DNA of 60,692 nucleotides from Conoideocrella luteorostrata (GCA_032433595.1 JASWJB010000271.1:1-60692); one strand, 5' to 3'. Shown: positions 23,525-35,700, counted from the first letter of the stretch. Numbers and translations are program-made. The notes: generated by a model from the letters alone, not told the origin.

Positions 23525-25537
23525 ATGACAGAAATCAATCACTTGAATGTATATTCTGGACCAAACTCCGTGAGGAAGTATTTTGACCCAGAATGTCAAC
23601 CCCCACTTCCTCTCGTTGAGATCCCGGAATGCCTCAATCCGTATAGGGCTGATGGGGTGCGTATCTATGCCAAGTTAATGTCAATGCATCCGGCAACCAA
23701 TGTCAAAGTTATGCCAGGTGGGTTGTCCTGACACTTGCACCCACAAGGCAGCCTACGTGATGCTAAAGGTAGAGTCTAGCAATGAATTTGCTTGAGAATG
23801 GCGTCGAACCCGGCCAAACAAAAACCATCATTGAAAGCTCTTCCGGGTCCACCGTTATTAGCATGGCCATGGTCGCCAGAGCTTTCCACGGCATCAATGA
23901 CGTGCAAGCCTACTTGAGCAATAAGACGAGCGAAACCAAAGTGCGCCTGATGCAATTCTTTGGGCTCAATGTGTAAGACTTGAGATACAAACCATAACCA
24001 TACATGTATACTCCCGGGTGCCAATACTGAATGATGATAAAACAGGACTCTATTTGGCGGACCTGCGCAGCCTACACCAGTCGATGATCGAGGCGGCATC
24101 CGAGCAGCGGCTCGCAAAGCAGCCGAGTCTGATTCGGTTTGCAGCCCCAATCAGTACCAGAATGATGACGTGAGTCCTTTCACTCAGAAGTTTTGCCAGG
24201 AATCACAGCTGACAACCGACTAGAACTGGAAGGCGCACGTCCGATGGACTGGACCGCAAATTTACAAACAGTTGCCCGATATTAATGTCATTGTGGCTTC
24301 AATGGGAACTTCAGGTAAGGTGGGCCCCCTAATGCGACCTTCGGGTTGGGAGTCCTTCTTTGTGCTGTATAGTAACTAGCGCGCTGATCATTTCCTACAG
24401 GCACCATGACTGGCCTCGGAGCATACTTTAAGGAGACCAAGCCATCAGTCTATAGAATTGCGTAAGCACGCCCTCTGTCCGTCGTTAGGTCCACGATGAG
24501 GACTAACAATTTGCAGCGTCTGCACAAACAGCGGAGAACGAGTCCCCGGACCGCGAGAGTATTCTCTTATGAAGGAGGTCAAATTCCCCTACAAGGCAGC
24601 TGTTGATGCGCTGGAGGAAGTCGGCGCCAAGGACTCATACAGTCTGTCTCTAGATCTCACGCGACAAGGCATCGTGTGCGGGCCGTCTTCCGGCTTCACT
24701 CTCCAGGGCTTGTTCCAACGCCTCGAGAAGAGGAAGCAGGATGGGACGTTATCTCAGTTGGCAGGAAGCAATGGCGAGATTAATTGCGTCTTCATTTGTT
24801 CCGACTTGCCTTATCAGTACTTGAACGAGTACTTCCAAAATCTAGGCCCTGAGAAGTTCAGCCCAGTAAACAACGCGGTATGTAAATCTCCATTTTTTTA
24901 AACGTCGGGAGGCCTTTTGGGTTTCGATTATCTAACCAAAGAGCAGCGACTTCGCAATGTTGATTTGTACCGTTACGACGATGCCTGGGAAAGGAAGGCA
25001 GCCGATGCCTTGACAGACTTCTTCACTATTCAGCCAGTTGGCGGCCAGGACACGCTATTATCGCTCGGCACCAGCGGCTTCGGGGAACTAGAAAAGTACC
25101 TTGTAGCTAAGCCCAGGACCCAGATTCTCGATTTCCGCAGGTCCATAGATTTTGAGGCTTTCCATCTACCCAACTCGGTCAACATGCCTCTAGAGGCACT
25201 CAAGCAGGGAGCTGCGTGTGGAAGTCCTTTTGCCAACCCTGTTGATGATTGTACAATGCTCGAAGAGTTGTGGTTAGAGCTTGAGGGTTTGTTCTCCACG
25301 CAGAAGGACGGAACCAAAAACCCCATCACTGAAGCGCTCATGGCCATGTTGAAAAACCGAAAGGTGCTTACCATCTGCTACGATGGTGACAGCGCAAGGG
25401 TTGCCAACAGCGTTCTTCGTGCCAAGGGTGTTGAATCTGAGAGTATTTATGGAGGGTTTGCGGCGCTGGCGACGGTTCAACTTCCCAATGCTGGCTCTGA
25501 GCAACATTCGAGCCACATTGTGTCCGTTGAAGCGTAA
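23525..25537 (+). CDS. Cysteine-synthase-fold PLP enzyme fused to a rhodanese domain (537 aa)
   Basis: Seven exons: 23525-23717, 23780-23972, 24046-24169, 24224-24314, 24401-24461, 24517-24877 and 24947-25537 (538 codons with stop). Residues about 1-375 have the fold-type II PLP layout of cysteine synthase/CBS: the Lys in HPATNVKVMPAMN (Lys61) stands where the Schiff-base Lys is expected, ESSSGSTVISMAM replaces the usual TSGNTG substrate loop, GTSGTMTGLGAYF matches the phosphate-binding Gly loop, and GIVCGPSSG matches the late PLP Ser motif. Residues about 400-525 form a rhodanese domain (ILDFRRSIDFEAFHLPNSVN) with an active-site loop CYDGDSA and Cys at about 485. Substrate and product are unknown; a beta-replacement or lyase step coupled to persulfide transfer is an inference. 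No mitochondrial targeting signal is obvious. Confidence 0.9.
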
Positions 25538-28500
25538 CATAACCAATACTATGTCTGGAACCAAGACGGCCACAGCAGGACCTCATCAACAGTGCGCCAG
25601 TCATTCTTTTTCTTCGATTTTCTTCAAGAATTATGACTTTTTTCGTTCGGTATTCGATCTCGGTCGATGGGGGTTTGTTCGGAAGAGCAGTAGGTTTCCG
25701 GAACATTTGTCCTTTTTTTCTCTTCCCTTTTTCCTACTTTCATCAGATGCACGAGACGACGTTCATGATTTGGGGAGAAATAGATCGGGATGAGCAGTGG
25801 GCGTCCGCGACTCTAGATGATGTGTGACCCGGCTTCCAGCGCGCGATTGCCGGAGCAACACGGGCTTGACAGTTGCTATTCGGCGTTTTCATTTTATTTG
25901 ACACTTTACAAAATATTGTGGGCGATGTAGGACAAAGACGTGCAGTGGGTGTCTTGAGATCCTACGATTTCAACAATCCAACCTTGACGGTCACAAAGGT
26001 GGACCAGTCATCGGAGTGGCAGTTGGTGGCGCGATTCAGGAACCGGTTTTGAATTCAACTTCGCCCGGACACAGGAGTGATGAAGATGATTAAAACTCTA
26101 AGACGAGCAGTGTGCCTGTCGTAGAGATGATGGCGTGGTGTCAGTTGAAGAAACCAGATAAGGCGGTTGCTCGACAACAAAATGACTTTTCTTCTCGTCA
26201 TTCATTCATACTCGTATCATCGATCGTCTGGCTGAGCTTTAGCGAGGTAGTTGGCATCAAAGCCCTTCCTCAGCCGATTAAAGACGTTAGCATTTGGCAG
26301 GCACCCTCTAACTAGGTACGCCTCCACTTAACAAGCTTGGACATTTGGGATTTGTCTCTAGAGGCATCATTTCCCAGGTGCATCAGTCTATGACCACGTT
26401 CCACCCAATGATTTTGCACTGTTCCTGCTCTGAGGACTCCTTTTGAGCCTCCTTTTAGTCCGCCAAAGCAGTAGTCTATGCCATCCATCCGTGTTGATTA
26501 CACTCGTACACATCCCTTCTTCCAGCTTCTCCAATATTGCTTCAATAGCCCAAGATGCGACGGTCCGCAGCGAATAGATTCCCCCAAAAGATGCCTCGAA
26601 ACGACAAACCACACTATACGCCGACCATGTTAGCCCAATTCCCATTCAGGCGTCCCACCCAATACACATATTCCTGATCCGAACGCGTAACTAGTTATTT
26701 CCAGACAACCAACGGGCGTAACAAGCCCTTCTCTGGCGTAGAAAGTGCCGCGTGGTAGACAAACCTAAACCAAACAAGCCAAGGAGAGGGAAAAAAAAAA
26801 AGGAATGGTCGCGACTTTCAGCTGGGTCCGTGGCTAAATAGACCTCGATCCACGTCGCTCTAATACCAGACGCTAGTGATTTAAGGGTGGTGTGCGCCCG
26901 CATCTCCTCCAGTCAGTCGCCCTTTCTCAGCTTCACGGGGGTGGTGGTTTGAATGGCGGAATCCTTAGTTACCAATCCGCTGGATCGCCTTAGCCCGCCG
27001 CCCTACCATCTCTGCTTTTTGGCGAAGCCATCGAGGACTAGCAGGATGGCGCCGATGGTGTCCGTACATGAAGGGGCAGCCACGGCCCGTGTGGCAGCCA
27101 CTTGCAATGCTTGGATCACCGGTAGCGGACTGAGGCATTGTGGCATTGTTCAATAATGGCGGTAGTGTCGGCGAGTCACACAAATCTAGATGCCTCAGCT
27201 CGGTAACTAACTAGTTAGTGGAAACAGCCACTGTGGCCATCTGCGGCGGCGGCGCCTATGCCACGCCACGCCACATTCCGTTTGTGGTGTGCCGGATTGT
27301 ACCATACGGGGGATTAGTTATGTTGTTAGCTGGTTAGTTATGAGAGGAGAAAGGGGGAGAGGAAAGACTTCATCAGGGATCGCGGTGACGTGGCTCCATT
27401 GCAAATACGTACATACATGCGGTGAGTTATTGCTGTAGATGCTGTCATGAGGTTGTGTACTCCGTATTTCCCCCGCCGAATCCATGTCGTGATGCGGAGA
27501 GTAAGGTGAGCGATTCCACCCATCGAGGGCCAGTTTGTGGAGTAACTAGAGAGATGCTCCGTACAATAGCCTTTGATATGGGGGTCAACTGCCATGAGGA
27601 GCAGACCATTCTGTTGCTTGGCGGTCAAGATTTCGCCCTGGGTCGGAATCGGAGCCTACATGCCTACATGCCTACCTACCTACGGAGCACCGACCGACTG
27701 ATTCTTTCTTGTTATTTCCAGCCGCGCGCACGGAGTACTCGTCACCGAGCAGCGCTGCGACCCGACAACATGGTTTCAATACCCGAACCCAGAGCTGCAG
27801 TGGAACATTGAAGAAGTTACAACAAGCCTGGTCTGGGCCCGTTTAGACAGCGATTAACGTATCCGTCGCTAATATTCCCGATCCTAGTGTTGCTAGTCCA
27901 GACCTCACCGAGACACGCAAAGCCGTGAGAAACACACACACACAGGGTGGTCGTCCTTGCAGCGCAGGTCCGTATCCCACATGGCAGACCTGTCGAAGTC
28001 GGGACTGCCGAGGATGACAGAGGGCATCGACTAACACCCTCACCCCCATGTCAATGTCAATGTGGCTGGCTGGCAGCTTGGTGTTTGCTGCTTAGTGTTT
28101 GCAGCTTGGTGTTTGCAGCTTGGTGTGCTGCTTGTTTGTGTTTGCTACTTGTGGAAATAATGAGCCGGCTGGGCCCTTGACGGTGTCCACGCTGACAGCT
28201 GATTTGTGGCCTGCTGCCACGAAATGCTTATACTAGCCATGCAGTGTTTATTACGTGCTCGGAGCACTCCGCAGTTAGTTGCTCCGTAACTACTCCGTAC
28301 TGCTGTGCCCTCTCCGTGCCCTCTCCAGTACGGAGTACATGTTGCGATTACTCCGTACGCAGCAGCTAGCTAGTTAGGTAGTTAACCCAGCCAAAAATGT
28401 TACTGCCGACACCAAAATAAACACCCCAGCGCTCCTCGCACCCTGCTCTGCTCTGCATTAGCCTTACGCACAGAGAGTAAGCCTGTGCTGTTGTTCCCAC

Positions 28501-29577
28501 GGCATCCTTTTCACGCACCTGTGCTGATCACTGGATCAGATGCGGCAGTGAGGCTGACTTGGGTGAGATTTCTGCTTGTTGGGAGGAGCGGATGGTGGGG
28601 GGAGGGAAGGGGGGAGTGTGTTCGGAGAAACACCATTGCACAAATTATACGGAGCACGGAGTACAGACAATAGTGGCATAGTTTTGGGCCAAACATACAC
28701 ACCACCCACCCACCCACCACCACCACCATTGGGCGCGACATGACTGTCATGCCGTTTCTGGAGCATGCCCCCCCCTCCTCCAACTCAGACCAGATGAAAA
28801 AGAAATAGAAACATGCGGTCGAGGCCGAAAAGAGACGTGCCTCGAACCGGGGGGTCGGCGATATGGACGGGATGCCTCGTCACTTGTCAGGTTCCCCTGC
28901 CCGGGATCTGCTGTGTTGGTAATGACAAGAACGAGATGCTTGGATCATTGGGCACACCTTCGTCAAGGCTAAGCATTTAGTTTAAAGCCTTGACGTCTCC
29001 TGCCCCATTGTCGTCTCGTCGTGTACTTGCCCCATTTACTCGTAAGACTGTTATAAGAAGGCCAAACTACCTATCACATATCACCACACGGTTGATGGCA
29101 TTGCATTGCATTGCATTGCCAATACATTACGAGTCATCGCTTCCTGAAACGAGCGTTATTTAAGTGCTGTGCAGTACAGTGCAGTGCAGCGAGCCTCTCG
29201 ATCCGAACCAAGATTTCTATTTCCCGTCTCTCCTCCCGGCCCCATCACACGTCCTGCCCGGTTGCACGGCATAATTAATAGTTACATATTTCCCGCACAC
29301 GCATACGCATACGATACCGGCAGGCGCCATTATTGAAACATTTCTGATACGATAAAAACAAGTTTTGGCTGTACCGCTCTGCAAGGCTATTTATGATATT
29401 TATCCCGCCATCTTATCAGGCTGTCTGTCGATTTGCTTCTTAAAACGTATTTTGCCTCGTCCGGTCTCTCTCCCTCTTCCTCATCTCTTCAGACACCAAA
29501 ATCAAGCATCAAGCATCAAGCATCAGACATCATACCCCGCGAAGTAAGTCTGTTCTGCATTACTCTGCATCCACGAC
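25538..29577. other. 4-kb non-coding stretch
   Basis: The longest gene-free stretch in the window; I could not support any gene. It contains a CA repeat at about 27930-27944, a 14-bp tandem repeat at 28073-28126, repeated TACTCCGTA-type motifs at 27457, 27730, 28254-28358 and 28648, a (CCCA)n/(CCA)n tract at 28694-28729, and a GCATT repeat at about 29098-29118. The right end has a CT-rich tract (29460-29490) and AAGCATC repeats (29500-29525), probably promoter and 5' UTR of the gene at 29578. Confidence 0.55.
28073..28126. repeat. 14-bp tandem repeat, about 3.8 copies
   Basis: Units of GCAGCTTGGTGTTT with minor variation (second unit GCTGCTTAGTGTTT) lie head to tail at 28073-28086, 28087-28100 and 28101-28114, with a partial fourth. 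Confidence 0.88.
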
Positions 29578-30381
29578 ATGCATCAATCGTGGAGTAAGCG
29601 ACATGCACGCCCAACACCTTCAACGCCACAAACAGAACAGAAGCAGCCGCAGCAGCAGCCGCAGCAGCAGCTTCGCCGCATGGCGTCATTCTCGCAGCGC
29701 TTTCGAGGCAGCAAGCCTACACCCGCCGAGCCATCGTCGCAGGAGCAGAAAGACCGCCCTCGGACGTTCTACGTGCCTACCCACGCAGCAGCCAGTTTTG
29801 CAAAGACAGTCTCGCCTCTAACAGCAACCTTCATCGACGAGAGGGATGAGCTGTCGTCCAGCACGACAAGCACAGGCACTGGCAATAACAGATGCGGCAT
29901 AAACTCCACGCAACAGAAGGGGTCCAACTACCACGCCACTGTGGCTGCCAATACGACTCAGGCAAATAACAAAGCATACCCCTCTCGTCAGGCCATTTCG
30001 CGAAAGGGGCGCGAGTCATCTTCATCAACTTCAACAACAGACTACGCCTCGTTCTTGGCCGAAGCAGAGGTCAACGATCGGGCGTTTCGCACGAGAATGG
30101 CTCATCGGAGGTCGAACAGTGCAGCTGGTGGTCAGACCCATACCTTCTCGAAACCGCATCGTGACAGTGCGTATTACTCAACCGGCTCGAGGAGCAGTGT
30201 CAGCGGCAGCGAAGGACGCCCAAGCCGTGTGAGTTGCCACATGGCGAAGGATACAGTGGCACCGCTTTCTGCTGCACCCGCATCGACATTGGCAGGAAAG
30301 CCAACCAAGACACTGGGTCGGCGGCTTTCTGAGTATTTTAAGCCCCCGAATGCGGAAGGTGGTGTCGGAGTCATGGCCTGA
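29578..30381 (+). CDS. Ser/Gln-rich hypothetical protein (267 aa)
   Basis: Single-exon frame starting at MHQSWSKRHARPTP. It has a short Gln-rich stretch (QPQQQPQQQ), then Ser/Thr-rich low-complexity segments separated by better-formed blocks: DRPRTFYVPTHAAASF near residue 60, DYASFLAEAEVNDRAFRTRM near 165, and a C-terminal block LGRRLSEYFKPP near 245. The FLAEAEVNDRAFR and LGRRLSEYF blocks look like conserved motifs of small fungal proteins, but I cannot assign a family. No signal peptide or membrane helix. An internal Met (MASFSQRFRGS, about residue 35) is a possible alternative start. Likely a disordered intracellular protein. Confidence 0.6.
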   Translation: MHQSWSKRHARPTPSTPQTEQKQPQQQPQQQLRRMASFSQRFRGSKPTPAEPSSQEQKDRPRTFYVPTHAAASFAKTVSPLTATFIDERDELSSSTTSTGTGNNRCGINSTQQKGSNYHATVAANTTQANNKAYPSRQAISRKGRESSSSTSTTDYASFLAEAEVNDRAFRTRMAHRRSNSAAGGQTHTFSKPHRDSAYYSTGSRSSVSGSEGRPSRVSCHMAKDTVAPLSAAPASTLAGKPTKTLGRRLSEYFKPPNAEGGVGVMA

Positions 30382-31193
30382 TGTCGAAGTGCCGACAGAC
30401 TGTGCAGTTATAGGAATGCATTTCCGCAGCGTCTGCAACTGTGGATATGCCAGCAAGACGACTTGGCGGGTTTATTGGGAGTATGACGGACACGATATTG
30501 ATACCAGCTTGGATGAGATAGGTTGTCAATGCATTGCACAGCCAGGAACCCATGCGTCATTTTGTCAGGATATATAGATAGATTTCCACGTTCCACAAAG
30601 CGCTCTGTGGGATTTTTTTTGGTGTTTTTTTTGTTTGTTTTTGTTTTTGTTTTCTCTTTCCAGACAGAATCTGGACAATCCAGAGACCTTCATGCATGAC
30701 TTGTCCAAAAACCTTTTTGCAGAAAATAAGATTGCTTCCCGTGCAATGCTCCATGTGAACCTGTGGATCCATTTCCAAAATGACTCAACCTATACAATAC
30801 ACCTAGATAAGCATTGACATCTCATTCCCAACCAAATTAAAATGCGAGGGAGGCTCCAGAATCGCCTTACAAAATGGATCCCAACCCTGGTTCAATAAAT
30901 CCAGTTCCCCAGTGTAAAATAGAAGAAAGAAAGAAAGAAAGAAAAAGCAAAAAAGCAAAACCCCTGTTTATTAGATGATTTGTAATATACCATGAAATCA
31001 ACAATATGCCAGGACAAATTAAGAGAAATAGATGGATACAGATGTTTGTATCCCTTCAAGCGCATGTATGCAACCACATGCATCAAAACAGTCATAAAGG
31101 TTCGTGAAGAAAAAGAAAAATTATGACAAATCCCCCACAAGATGTGCGCCGAGATGCGAAAATGGGAAATGAAATTGCAAGGGATCATAAAGG
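30382..31193. other. Intergenic region between convergent genes
   Basis: 3' flanks of the gene at 29578 (+) and the gene at 31194 (-). It contains T-rich low complexity at 30609-30657 and a GAAA repeat at 30925-30944. No gene seen. Confidence 0.6.
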
Positions 31194-32738
31194 CTAGAGT
31201 CCCATGACGCGAGCTAATCCGTTTCGTCCCGGTGGCAGTTGTATATCCTCGTCATCAGAGCTGTCTGCCAGCTCAGCACCGGCACGATCCAGCATTCGTT
31301 CAATGTCCTCGTCCCGCAAGGCTTTTCTGGCCGTACCATTCCCAAGACCGAGGCCTGTAGGCAGCGATAATGTGGCTCTATGGCGTCCAGGAGCCTGCCG
31401 CTTCGGTGTTGTTCTGTTTGGCGTGTGATATGGTTGTTGAGGGGAGTCCAGATCCATCGGCGAGTGTGGTGGCGGCATTCCTGGCGACTTGTCGAACCCG
31501 GCTTTCTTAGCCGGGAACGGCGGCCTGGTGGATGGTAAGCCTCGTCGCGGTCCCGACGGAAGCACGTGTCGGTCCGCCGAGCTTCTTGGGGGTCCGCTGG
31601 ACTGTGGCCCTGGCGAGCCAGACGGTGAGAAGGCGTGTTTCAAGTTGGATGAGTTTCCAGGGCTGCTCATAAACAGCAGCGTCTCAATAGCATCCTGCTC
31701 TCGAACATTCTTATGGGGTGAGTACATGGCCGGCTCCGCATTGCTCTGGGATGAAGGAAACCCATTACTGGCGGGAGTGGACTGGGCGGATGTGGAAGCC
31801 GAGTGTGAGTGAGAGAGCATAGTAGGTGTGTATCGTGGATTCGAATTACGTCGCGGATTCGACCGTGGCGCCGACATTGGGAGAGATGGCTTAATAGCAG
31901 CAGGTGGAGCAAGTGTTGGTTTGTTGGAAGAAGCGGACGGTGGTGAATTCGACTTTCGTCGTAAGATGACTGGCTCATTAGCAAAGTGAACCTGCGAAGA
32001 TGGCGCGCTGAGAGGCAGTCGTGGGCTAGCGGATGATCCTTTTCTATGATGAACGGTGGAAGTACTGGAAGTTGGAGATGCAACATGTGATGCTAAGCCC
32101 TCCACCTCCTCGAGAGACCTGGCTTGCCATCCATGATTCACCTTGACCATGGCGTAGGATAGCCGAGTCCTCAATTCTGAAGAGAGCTGTTGTTTCGCAT
32201 TAGTACTCATGCATGACGCCAAGGACAATTGTGGCGAGGCGTTGTTGACACATACCTCACCGATGGTGCTTCCAGACGTCGAAGCAACACTGACGGCACT
32301 TGTTGTTCTAGAGTGTCCTTTTAATGGGCTCATGCTGCCGTCACGCGCCTTGACCTCTCCATCAGCCATTCTCTTCCTCGAGTGACCAGCAGCATCCAGC
32401 CCAAGCCTATCTTGAACCGCAGCAATGGCAGATAGTTGATGTAGTTGGCTGTCTTGAGCGGATGCGCCCGAGGTTGCGTCTGCCATTCTCGAAGTCGCAT
32501 ATCTTTGTTTCAACATGGCGGCCACATCTAGAGCGCTGGGGCCGTCCACGCCACCACTAGTATCGCTGACAGGCGGCGTGACAACCTGGTCAGTGGTAGA
32601 TGTTATATGAGATGTCTGCGAATTGGAAACTGATTGAGGTTGGCTCTGAGACGAGTTGGTCCCGCTGTCTGGTGGAACATTTGCCTGTTGGTCCTGCAGC
32701 TGCGCCGGCCGCGAGGTCTGTCCAGATCCAACGTCCAT
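31194..32738 (-). CDS. Whi5/Nrm1-like transcriptional repressor candidate (491 aa)
   Basis: Exons 32256-32738 and 31194-32186. Between them is a 69-nt segment that could be read through, because it keeps the frame and has no stop, but it carries a GTATGT donor, a TACTAAT branch site and a CAG acceptor, so I treat it as an intron. The join gives STIGELSSELRTRLSYAMVK, which resembles the short conserved block of Whi5/Nrm1-type cell-cycle repressors that bind SBF/MBF factors. The rest is Ser/Pro-rich with many SP/TP sites (SMSPLKGH, SPMDLDSP, TTPKRQAPGR), consistent with cyclin-dependent kinase regulation. The C-terminus has DEDIERMLDRAGAELADSSD. The start is the first ATG (MDVGSGQTSRP). The gene is convincing; the functional name is moderate. 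Confidence 0.7.
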   Translation of the reverse strand: MDVGSGQTSRPAQLQDQQANVPPDSGTNSSQSQPQSVSNSQTSHITSTTDQVVTPPVSDTSGGVDGPSALDVAAMLKQRYATSRMADATSGASAQDSQLHQLSAIAAVQDRLGLDAAGHSRKRMADGEVKARDGSMSPLKGHSRTTSAVSVASTSGSTIGEVCVNNASPQLSLASCMSTNAKQQLSSELRTRLSYAMVKVNHGWQARSLEEVEGLASHVASPTSSTSTVHHRKGSSASPRLPLSAPSSQVHFANEPVILRRKSNSPPSASSNKPTLAPPAAIKPSLPMSAPRSNPRRNSNPRYTPTMLSHSHSASTSAQSTPASNGFPSSQSNAEPAMYSPHKNVREQDAIETLLFMSSPGNSSNLKHAFSPSGSPGPQSSGPPRSSADRHVLPSGPRRGLPSTRPPFPAKKAGFDKSPGMPPPHSPMDLDSPQQPYHTPNRTTPKRQAPGRHRATLSLPTGLGLGNGTARKALRDEDIERMLDRAGAELADSSDDEDIQLPPGRNGLARVMGL

Positions 32739-35700
32739 AGCCCAGTTCACAGACCTGGTTCTCTAGGTCGTGGAACTTGAATCCACGGTGGTTGTCAGTC
32801 GGCGACAAGACGATAGCCGCCGTCGCGGGTGGAGCGAGGCGTGGTTGTTTCAACGCCGACGTTCTCAATGTCTCAAGACCACGATAATACGGTACAACCG
32901 CGACTTTCCGTACCCACAATGTCACACACAGCACCACGCGCGATGGGTAAGCCGAAATGTATAGGTTCCCAGTGAAATTGGTTGGTTAAGGTGGCAGCGT
33001 GGCCCGAGCATTGATTCGACTCGCTCGTCCGTGTTCAGTATCCGCGACGTCGCGACGAACGACCAGGTCCCGCCGGGAAGTTGGGCGGGCAAGGAGGCAA
33101 TGGCCAGCGTAAAGGGGTTCAACGAGCGCAGAGTGCGACTGATACCGCAGACTGCTGTGCTGTCTGTCGACTGGCGAGAATCAAGATGGAGAGCAAGGTG
33201 GGAGCGTGCCGGCAAGCGCGGTCGCTGTTACGCCATCCAGTGGCCTGCTGACTCTTCAAGCCGGGCGTCTGTGTGGTTACGCGGTCCCGTCGCGACAGGA
33301 CGGATGCGGGAGTCCGCCTGGACACCTCGCCGGGATGCCCGCGTGCGTGGGGTACAAGTCTTCAGGGGCCACAGTACGTGGACGGTACAAGTACCCTGAT
33401 GGACGATGGTGCAGTGAAGCAGGTTCCACTGACGTTACTGTGGGCCAGCGAAGATTTCACTGCGGACAGAGTAGGCGGGCCGCATGGACATTTCAGGGAC
33501 TAACTAACCAACTGATGTTCGCCCACTAGAAACGGCAGCAGCTGCCTGATCTTCTCTGGGGCTTCAGTGCTAACTAATGTCGGGCACTGACAATGCCTGG
33601 CTGCAAGTGCTTGCAATTGCCAGTCCAAGAGGAATTATCGCAAGCCCTCATGGAAAAGTCGCCCCGGTAGCGCTTTCTCTCGCCGAATGAGTAACGTATA
33701 ACGTATTCAAAAGGGAAAACTGAGAAAAAGCCTCGCGGTCAAACTAGCTGCACCGCTGCGGTAGGCTAACTCTAGAAGCTGCTTCAGGTCGCGGCTCCAC
33801 GGCCGACTTCAATCCTGAGTTCTCGTCTTGCCTTTGACTTGTGCTGTCAACACCGCGTCAACAATGCCTTCAATGTCATCGTCTCTCAGCTATGACCGCA
33901 GTCTGAGACTTTGGGCTCCCTCATTCAGGGTCCTGTCTTTCATTTCTGTCATTCTTGGTATGTACGATGGCCGCAGCATCTGCCCCACTCCACTTACTAT
34001 CAACTCCGCTGAGCTACATGATGAGAACAAAAAAAATTGGTAGTTAGCATGCACCTGAAAACCGGAGGCAAACAGCTGTGTTATTGAGATTGAACGGCCA
34101 TCAGAGCAACAGCCTTGCAAACCTGAATTATTTGGTGTGCGTCATCTTGCCTCCGTCTCTATCATGACTCAGCCGCATTGCCAGTGTGCAACTGAAACCC
34201 CATACATTTGGCACGATCACCAATTCAACGCGTCGTCACGTGGCCATAAGCCGTGTGCGGCAACCTTTGAATTATGTGTACTAGCAATAGTGTACTCCGT
34301 ACCACCTGAGAAATGTGTGCACAACGACCCAATTAGATTTAATTAGATTTGGGGCTTGAACACAAAAATATTCAAAGCTATTTCTCAAGCATAAATTCTC
34401 AACAGAGCTAATGCTCTTTACCAGGGTTCCCAAACAGGTAATTTTTGAAGCTCAGACACCTTTGAATGCCCTCCCCAACACGAGGTATGGAATCTATTGA
34501 TGTAATTTTTGTTCACAATACTTAGTGGTTGGCTGGTGAAGCCAAACTTGGCCGCAATTCGCAATTAGCCCAGTGAAAACGGCCTAGCGCTACGTGCCTC
34601 CCTATATGTACGCACCGAGTTCCACATCTCTCGAGCATTTATTCGCCCTAACAACGGCCATCATCTGAACCAGTAGTGCTCTTGTATACTGCACTACTTT
34701 CCTTACCACATTCTTTAAACAAGAAAAAAAATTGATAACAATAATATGAAAGCGTAGAGCGGCCTAACTGTGGGCAAAATATGACAGACCTAGTCTTGGT
34801 TTTTTATTGCTAACTGCTAGCCTGAGCTGATAATCCGCAATCGGGCACATTGCACTCTGAACAATGTTGTAGACACTAGCTGCCGGTCGGCTGTGCTACG
34901 GCGCATTGGCATGAAACATGTGCAACTCGTGCTCCTAGTATAACTACACATGTTTTGAACGAATGGTTAGGGAGGGCATGAAAACATTGGCCGATGTTTA
35001 CCTACCGAAGTCTAAGCTCGGTTAGAAACACCATTTAGCTACCCTTCGCTGGGCTCGGTTCCGTTCACGGTCTGGATTTGGGTCTTGTGAGCCAAGACAA
35101 GTTTTTTTATTCACGCTTGCAATACTTCAGTCTCGGTCACCCAAAAAGTCATTCTCATGTGCGTCGTAGAACGCTACTTTATCGATGGTGACCGGTCATG
35201 AGGCTGCTTCAACTTTACCCAAGCCCAGCACCAACGGCTCCCGAGTAACAATGTTGTGGTAGCTCTGCTAGCCAGCTCTGCGGCGAGGGAAGGGAGTATA
35301 TTTGTGGACAATAGCAACTCTGATGGAGGTTTTGAAAATCCGATAGGCACTATCATTAAGCAAATCTCCTGCTGTGGTAAGAGTTAAGAAGGATTGATGT
35401 TCCTTAAAAATTTCTGCCGACTCTCGAGACATTCGTATATAAACCGAGTTCGGGCCCATTGCGACCACAAAGCTCAAGAAGCACTGTAGGCCCGAATAAT
35501 CCAAAATGGTCTTCAATCGTATTAGCTTTCAGATTCCACCAATGGCAACGATATAAATACAGTGTGAAAATTGGTTTGAAGTTAGGTCTATTAGGCATGT
35601 TGCGCCAGTCCATTATTATCGGTGGATTATTGCCGACGAAAAGGATAGAATTGTCCAGCAATGATTCGCACACACCTCAGATTATTCGCAAGCCGCTCCA

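Noticed and set aside
28820..28870. GGTTCGAGGC on the minus strand, resembling a tRNA T-loop
   Set aside because: No matching acceptor stem, D-arm or anticodon arm could be folded around it by eye.
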